Below, piece by piece: positions 58,376 to 64,000 of a stretch of 64,000 bases of DNA. The position numbers and the translations under genes are program-made. Each line of letters opens with the position of its first letter. Position 1 is the stretch's first letter. Origin of the DNA: Neoceratodus forsteri (Eukaryota; Chordata; Ceratodontiformes; Ceratodontidae); contig CM057459.1 of the NCBI GenBank assembly GCA_016271365.2, positions 486,403,501-486,467,500 on the forward strand, written 5' to 3'. The notes beneath the pieces are model-generated. The model saw nothing but the letters and a program-made list of their open reading frames with translations. It ran no database searches and was not told the origin of the DNA.

Positions 58376-59180
58376 TTGCCAGTTTTTCCAAGTATGTCTA
58401 GTATGCCTGTACTTCTGAAAGGCTGCTTTTTTCTCCCCTACCTTCACTGCCACTTCCTTGTTGCACAAGCTTAGTCTCTTCATCCTGGACTTCTTACTCT
58501 GTGTCTTCATGAGGTCTTTTGTGGCCTCATTCAGACACAACTTCATGATGGATGATTTCTGCTCCACATCCATCCCCAGTCTGATTTCTGCAACATGCCA
58601 TAGAATTATATTCTCTATTCTTCTAAAGTCTGCTCTCTTGATGTCTACCTCCTTCGTCTTGGTCTTAGACAATTCTTTACCCATATTGAGGTAAAATCAT
58701 ACTGTAAAGTGATCGCTACCCACAAGGGGTTCCTCCACGGCTATCTCGTAGACATGCTGTCTGTTGGAGAGCACCGGGTCCAGTATGACACCATTTCTGG
58801 TCAGCTGTATAACCCCCTGCACCAAGAAACAGTCCTGGAAAGCTTCCAGGAGTACATTTTCCTCGACAGAACAGGTAGTCAGGGTACCCCAGTCAATATC
58901 AGGCAGGTTCAATTCACCTGTTATGACAAGGTTTCTTCTACCTCCAGTCTTCCTGATCTGATTCCCCATCTCTCTGTCCATCTCCACATCCTGTGAGGAT
59001 GGTCTGTACACCACTCCCAATTGAAGCCTTCTCCCTTTATTGTTCTGGGGAGTTACCCATAAGACTTCTATTCTGCCTTCCTCCTCCTCCTTCCTGGTGC
59101 ATATTATTCCTTCCTTTATGAATAAGGCTACACCGCCCCCTCTACCTGTCCTTCTGGTACAATTTGTACAAAAATTTTGT
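58376..59180 (-). pseudogene. Outer CR1: endonuclease segment
   Basis: Minus strand 59020-58697: GVVYRPSSQDVEMDREMG, NLVITGELNLPDIDWGTL (usual GDFN changed to GELN), and VGSDHFTV at the end, the catalytic SDH box. Then at 58684-58380 VDIKRADFRRIENIILWHV into KAAFQKYRHT of the linker. The copy is 5'-truncated near 59180. Confidence 0.8.
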
Positions 59181-59847
59181 TTTATAATTTAAATTTCTGT
59201 TTCACTGTCTACCCTTCTGCAGAAGATGGTATCATCTGAGAAATGGCTCACCATGCCCAAAGTACATAGGATACATTTTCCTACTGTACTGTATGTCACA
59301 TAAGTCTAATTAAATATTCATGAGCCTAGCAAGACTCCTGATTGGCTACTGGATTTGTTGCCAGCTGATGCTGTATGGCACACATGGCTTGTACCACACC
59401 ACTAAAACCTAAATGTAAGCTAAAAAAAACCCTGCAAAAAAGAAAGCTGTTATTGTAATTAGACTTATAATTGCAATAGCAACATCTAAGCTGGTCATTT
59501 CTTTAGATTAATGATGACTGGAGGAAGATAGCCCTCAGCTGCACCTTGTGGCACTCATCCCCACAACTGGTCATTAAATCACTAGGAAATGACTGTCTTC
59601 TTGGTTGTTATTGCTTACATGATACATATTCAGCAGAAATGGTCCCAGTCCTGTCTCCTGCAGTACCCAACTAATACATGCCCTGCACTTGGAGAATTCA
59701 CTGTTTGGAACCACCATCTGTGCTCTGTCCATCAGCCAGTTTTTACCATCCACATATTTCTTCTCTTTTCCTAGATAGTTCACCTTTTAGTCAGTCTAAA
59801 TTTACTGTCTGGCCCATCAGCAATCTGAGTCAGTACATTATAGCTAG
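59181..59847. other. No feature recognised
   Basis: AT-rich sequence; no convincing ORF. Confidence 0.35.
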
Positions 59848-59948
59848 ACAGAAAGAAAGATAGAAAGACATAGAGACAGAGAGACAGAGAGACAGACAGA
59901 CAGACAGACAGATAGATAAATAGACAGACAGATGGACAGACAGACACT
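59848..59948. repeat. (GACA/GATA)-type microsatellite
   Basis: AGACAG, AGAAAG and GATAGA steps with a core of (GACA)n at 59881-59945. The minus ORF over it is compositional. Confidence 0.9.
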
Positions 59949-60083
59949 GCAGTTAGATTTTTAAAAAACACACACATTTAAAACATTCAATCCAAGGACT
60001 GATTGGACTTCCTGCAGTTTCAATCTGGAAATTTACAAACTATATTCTTGTTATTTTACACATCCTATTCAGAAAGATTATTT

Positions 60084-60284
60084 TTATAATGGAAGAAGCA
60101 TGAAACATTTAAGGGTCTGAGGTAAAAACTTGTGATTAAAAAAATACTTGGATAAACAGTCATATTTTAAGGAAATGCTTTTCTGTTGGAATATAAACAT
60201 ACTGTAGCTTCTCCAGCACATAATATGATAGACAGTTGTTTTCTCTTCACAAATTAGACATTTCCTGGCTTCAGGTCTAGCCAT
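60084..60284 (-). pseudogene. Possible LINE ORF2 C-terminal fragment
   Basis: KCLICEEKTTVYHIMC resembles the C-x2-C-x7-H-x3-C end module of LINE proteins, followed by WRSYSMFIFQQK. Only about 40 residues are informative, so this is tentative. Confidence 0.3.
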
Positions 60285-60820
60285 GTTGCTTATCCTGAGC
60301 CATTTTAATCATCCTGAGCCATTTTAATCAACTATATGAAAAAAAGCACTGGAACATTTCCAGGAACAACTGTTTCACAGATTTTTCTTCTCTTCTAGTT
60401 TTACTACGTAGAACTTGTCTGGAAGGCATCACTGAACAAGTTGTTTGGCTGCTGATGTTCTGATAAGTGTCAAGATTTCAAACAGAGATGCCGGCTTGTT
60501 TCATTTAGTAATTTAATTAATCCTGTCTCCCTGACGTAGATTGTGACATGGAGTCTGCACCTCACACAGTCCCTGAGAACCTGTCTCACCACCGTACCCA
60601 CATCTAAGTCCCAGCGTGTTCTTCTCATGTACTGTTATCTCAAAAAGGCATAGAAAACCCTAACTGAAACCACAATGGCATTGTCAAAGTCAACAGAACC
60701 GCTAGAAGTAAAGATGTTTAGTGTTCTGTTCTGTAGTTCTTGTCCCAACATGGAAAAAGCCCATAGATCCTCAAAATATTTGCACAGCAGCTGAATAAGG
60801 CATTTTATATACTAGGAAAG
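60285..60820. other. No feature recognised
   Basis: It contains a two-copy 19-bp direct repeat (TCCTGAGCCATTTTAATCA, about 60293-60330). Otherwise featureless. Confidence 0.35.
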
Positions 60821-60968
60821 CAATAAGACATGATGGGGTGTGGGTTGCTGTCTGATAAGTGCATGACCCAGGTGCGTAGTGAAGTGCAAGGCACTTGGAC
60901 TGAGTGCCTTCAGCACCTTGGAAGTGCTCTTATCAGACAACAACCCACACTTCATGAGTGTTTCATTG
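60821..60968. mobile_element. Palindromic (foldback) MITE, copy 3
   Basis: The left arm CAATAAGACATGATGGGGTG continues TGGGTTGCTGTCTGATAAG. The right arm, complemented, reads CAATGAAACACTCATGAAGTG then TGGGTTGTTGTCTGATAAG. The centre of about 70 bases contains its own smaller complementarity (AAGGCACTT / AAGTGCTC). It shares CAATAA ends and GTGTGGGT with copy 2. Confidence 0.75.
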
Positions 60969-61193
60969 TTCTTATGAAATGGGTTTGGAAAGAAATTATT
61001 AAAAAAAAGTTACTGTATACTTATTAAAAGAGTATACAAATGAAATTAATTAAAACAAAACATTTAAAGAATGTATTCTTTGTAGTTTAGTGAAAAGTAG
61101 TCCCTGTTGCTGTAGTGTCATATTGTGGAATTGCAGCATTGTTGAAATTGTAGCAGCATGTTTCTTCTAGTAGAGGTTTGCTATGCTGTTTGA

Positions 61194-61534
61194 GGGCTAT
61201 GCAGAATGCGACTTTCTGCCATCGGAATTGCTGTGGAATGGCACTGTCACTTCCAAAATGCTTTGAAGAATTTATTTTTAAATTCCACAGAATTTAAAAA
61301 AGCATTTCTGTACACACTGCAGAATAATTTTCCATGGAAAATGTAAACTGCAGAATAAGTTTCCACAGATTACAGAAAAAGAAATTGCAGTTTATGTGAA
61401 TTGCAGATTATTATTCCACAAAAAACATTTTGCATGCGGAATGTCGAAATTCTGCAACTGACGGAAATTGGTGAAATTTTCCAAAATTCCACTGAATTCT
61501 GTTCTGATGGAAATTCAGTATTCTGCATAACCCC
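61194..61534. mobile_element. MITE-like repeat with inverted ends
   Basis: GGGCTATGCAGAATGCGACTT on the left pairs with AAATTCAGTATTCTGCATAACCCC on the right. The interior is dense in GCAGAAT, TTCCACAGAA and GGAAATT steps that pair with each other. No transposase ORF; the duplication is not clear. An hAT-like origin is possible but not shown. Confidence 0.45.
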
Positions 61535-62565
61535 GTCCTGCTCTCACCCTCCCGGCACTTCAATGAGTTCTGCTATAGCTGGTAGTTAACTTTTTGTATT
61601 ATGTTACCTGCTCTGAATTACGCACTCAGCGAAAGTCAGTAGATTAATTCGTTCACTGACATGACTGCATTGTGGCATTCCTGGGTGGTGTTTTAGCTGA
61701 GTAAGTGAACAAGTCACTTCCAAGTCTAGCTGGGATGCAATCACTGCTGAAGTGTGAGTGGTAGCGCTAATCACAGGAGCACGTTGCTTTATAAAAGAAT
61801 ACTGTTGTGCTTTCTGATGTCAGTGATGTGCATGACAGAAGGGAGTGGAGAATACAATTAAGGGAGCAGGCAGTGAGTGTGGAGCCAGGCATGCAAGCAG
61901 GTGGGCTGCTGAACTGAATGAGGAGTAGTGTGGGAGTATATGTACTCAATAACTGTGAATTACAGGTCAACAGTAAATAAATGGCAAAATAAGAAAAATA
62001 AAAGGTTAGATGGTGCTTTTAAATATATTATACTGCAATTTATTGCTTTTAATTATGGTGTGGGGATGGAGAGTGATTGAAAAGTGTGACAAAAAGAAGA
62101 AATTTCTTCATACTTACTGTAATTTCCTTTTCTGTTAGCGCCTACATTGTCAATGGGATTCAATACTGATGGGTTATGTGCACCCCTAATAGGGGAAATG
62201 ACGCAGCCCAAGGCTGTAATCAGGATAAAATCCTGGGCACCTGAATGTTCCAGACAGCAGCAACTCTCCATTCACTATTGTCTATGCAGTGTCTCTAAAT
62301 ATGGAAAAAATATATCTGCATAGATCATATCAGTCATCTTGACATGAAAGCACACATATCAGCTGCCTACATAGATAAGACTCTAGTCAGAATAAAATAC
62401 AGTGAACAGGCTGCCTACCTTGTCAGATGGTGGTGGCAAGAAATCAAGGCTCGCCTTTCAATTCTCTAATGGCATGGAAGATCCTTGCAGCATCAATTCA
62501 ACTAGAACAGACTTGTCAAAGGAATTAATGCAAACAGATAACACTGGAAAAAGGATGGCAAACAC
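61535..62565. other. No gene seen
   Basis: Unassigned sequence. 62090-62260 (TTACTGTAATTTCCTTTTCTGTTAGCGCC...) looks like part of an interspersed repeat, but I cannot name it. Confidence 0.3.
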
Positions 62566-62993
62566 TGTAAGCACTAACCTATGTAATAATAAATGTGGCC
62601 TGTGGAGGAAGATGCAGATACAGCAGGTCTGTTTAGTAGCCATCTTTATTTCTTCTCACAGATAGTGGTCACACACCACTTAACAGAGACAAAGAAAAAC
62701 CCACTGTGCATGCCAGTAACTTACATACATAGGACTGCAATTATCTATAAGCATAAATGACAGCCCTAATGATGTTCCCTATACTTCCTACCATATATTT
62801 CCATGTATATACTACCATACATATCCATGAATATAATAAACTCCTCCCTCTTAGATAGAAACTAGTCTAAATAAATTAACAATTCCAATGGCGTTTCCTA
62901 ACTTCTATGCTGAAATAGACTATTCAGTACCCAGAAACAAGTTCAGGGGATTATTCTGCCCCTTGGGTAGAACTTGTCACTAACTACATAACA
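62566..62993 (-). repeat. Gypsy-type LTR (3' LTR), probable
   Basis: On the minus strand it begins TGTTATGTAG and ends GTGCTTACA, about 428 bp. Inside are GGAGGAGTTTATTATATT (promoter-like) and AATAAAGATGG (polyadenylation signal, plus positions 62645-62650). It lies directly downstream of the pol remnant. The partner LTR is outside the window, so the ends are inferred from TG/CA and signal placement. Confidence 0.55.
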
Positions 62994-63059
62994 GTACAAG
63001 TAAGAGTTCTGTTGCACAGAGGTACCAGTTCAGTACATGTTTTAAAGGTCAAGTCTTTG

Positions 63060-64000
63060 TGATGGTCACTGGAGTTTCAGGGGATATCTGTGGGCTGGAA
63101 TAACCGCTGCTGGTGAAACAGGTACTTCTTCATTATTTGGCACTGGCCCCAGTGGAACTTCACAGGCAGGAGTAAAGTTCTCTGTGTCACTGTCCTCATC
63201 TGGAGTGATGACTTCTGCCAACATTTGCTGGAATCTTGGAATGCAGCAGGTGATCCACATCTACATGAACAAGTCGATGTCCTACGTGAGCTGCATAGGT
63301 CAATGTTCCATGTGTTTTAATCACCACCTCAAAATTCCAAGAAATCTTGAGATGTCTACAGTCTCGAACCATCACCCTCTCCCCAAGATAGAAAATTCAT
63401 ACTGGTTCTGTGGACAACTGGTCTTTCTTGTCTAAAAAAGATCAGATAGTTGTGTCTCTCATGAAGCTGGCCCAATCATTTAGGGTGAAACTGAGGACTT
63501 TAGAGAGGACAGGATCTCACTGTGTCTATGATGTGACATCATGTGAAGCAATGAGTAATTCCTCAAGATTTGAAACATGGAATACTGCCCCATCATCTTC
63601 CTTCTCTGTAGCATTTTGCATCTCAATAACACATCTGCATTTGTATGATCTTGAGAAAGTCTGCATTCGATGTCATTGTCATGTGCCAACAAAATCCAGA
63701 CCCATCGCTTTCATCCTGAGTGCTGCAAGAGTTGGTATTGCGGCCTTTGGCTCCAGAATTGTCAGTAGAGGCTTGTGATCTGTTAGCAGTATGAATTTCT
63801 GTCTGTACAAGTATTTATGGAACTTCTTGACACTGTAAATTATGCTCAAGGCTTGTTTCTTGATCAAGCATAGTTTATTTTGATTGGGGACATTCCTGGA
63901 AGCAAAAGCAATTGAGTGTTCCTCCCCAGAAGGTAGCACATGAGAGATGATGGCCCCCACTCCATACAGTGATGCATCACATGCCAGCCTCTGAGATTTG
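63060..64000 (-). pseudogene. Gypsy-type LTR retrotransposon pol remnant (RNase H, end of pol)
   Basis: Entering from the right edge on the minus strand: RNase H at 63960-63679 with ASRNVPNQNKLCLIKKQALS, IIYSVKKFHKYLYRQKF and LLTDHKPLLTILEPK, text typical of Gypsy RNase H. Then DPVLSKVLSFTLNDW (about 63500). Soon after come pol C-terminal phrases (YLGERVMVRDC, TLTYAAHVGHRLVHVDVDHL, 63400-63240) and an acidic/Pro-rich end at 63080. The zinc-finger and catalytic core of integrase, normally several hundred residues, are missing between 63500 and 63400. Defective. Confidence 0.75.

Larger units (their letters stand above)
41255..59180 (-). mobile_element. Outer CR1 LINE (copy A), split by L1, SINE and a second CR1
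   Basis: Pieces in minus order: endonuclease 59150-58376, linker 57535-57255, RT and end of ORF2 49317-48070, final ORF2 codons and 3' UTR 41728-41255. The pieces join in frame across the insertions: YDERLRELNM at 48070 continues as NMYSLGDS at 41728, sharing a 12-bp duplication. The linker part (IREGGMDFFRYI-like) leads to PVPDGIHPRVLRELAEVL at 49240. The tail ends with the usual CR1 terminus near 41260. This reconstruction rests on family order and on the L1 duplication. Confidence 0.8.

Noticed and set aside
59780..59977. Cys/Ser/Leu-repeat ORF
   Set aside because: Translation of the GACA microsatellite.

Overview
This window is repeat-dense, intron-scale vertebrate nuclear DNA in which I find no host protein-coding gene, no rRNA or tRNA gene and no CRISPR array. 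The organism is inferred, not seen. Numerous CR1 3' ends (sharing a 'CATAGAAACATAGAAA...CAGTCTGCC' tail), L2 LINEs, a Tx1-like LINE family, an L1 with an ORF1 coiled coil, a Penelope-like element, a Gypsy remnant, palindromic MITEs, PIF/Harbinger-like elements and a MIR-type SINE together suggest a large-genome tetrapod, most plausibly an amphibian (caecilian-like). A lepidosaur or lungfish is not excluded. Nearly every ORF is a piece of a decayed transposon; stops and frameshifts are common.

Layout. 1-9689: Tx1-like LINE copy 1 (+ strand, 5' end outside the window), split at 2110/8999 by a complete LTR retroelement (2111-8998, TTAG duplication, ~1.5 kb LTRs) that has no recognisable gag or pol but carries an unrecognised two-frame ORF on the minus strand. 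9690-15597: Tx1-like LINE copy 2, head-to-tail with copy 1, with the same 12-base target between them. 15598-15700: half of an inverted SINE. 16140-16990: CR1 with a 257-bp tandem duplication. 17150-22720: nearly full-length L2-like LINE (-) with a repeated 5' UTR. 22.7-34.5 kb: AT-rich sequence with a Penelope-like remnant, CR1 ends, GATCAT-rich blocks and a palindromic MITE. 34.5-38.4 kb: Harbinger-like MITE, 72-bp minisatellite and second L2. 39-41.2 kb: MIR-like SINE, a short intact LINE C-terminal ORF and a second palindromic MITE.

41.25-59.2 kb is one nested tower. A CR1 (-) was broken by an L1 (41729-48069, 12-bp duplication) and by a tRNA-derived SINE. That SINE was broken by Tx1-like LINE copy 3 (49581-57048, 13-bp duplication), whose ORF1 was broken by a Harbinger-like element (53938-55719). 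A second CR1 end also sits in the outer CR1. The last 5 kb holds a GACA microsatellite, a third palindromic MITE, another MITE-like repeat and a Gypsy LTR plus pol remnant entering from the right edge.

The main discovery candidate is the Tx1-like LINE family. All three copies end at the same short sequence, TTCCCCTACTCTT. Two are demonstrably inside the same position of the same SINE 3' domain and in the same antisense orientation, and the third shows tandem re-use of the site. This indicates a sequence-specific retrotransposon that uses a dispersed SINE as its home.
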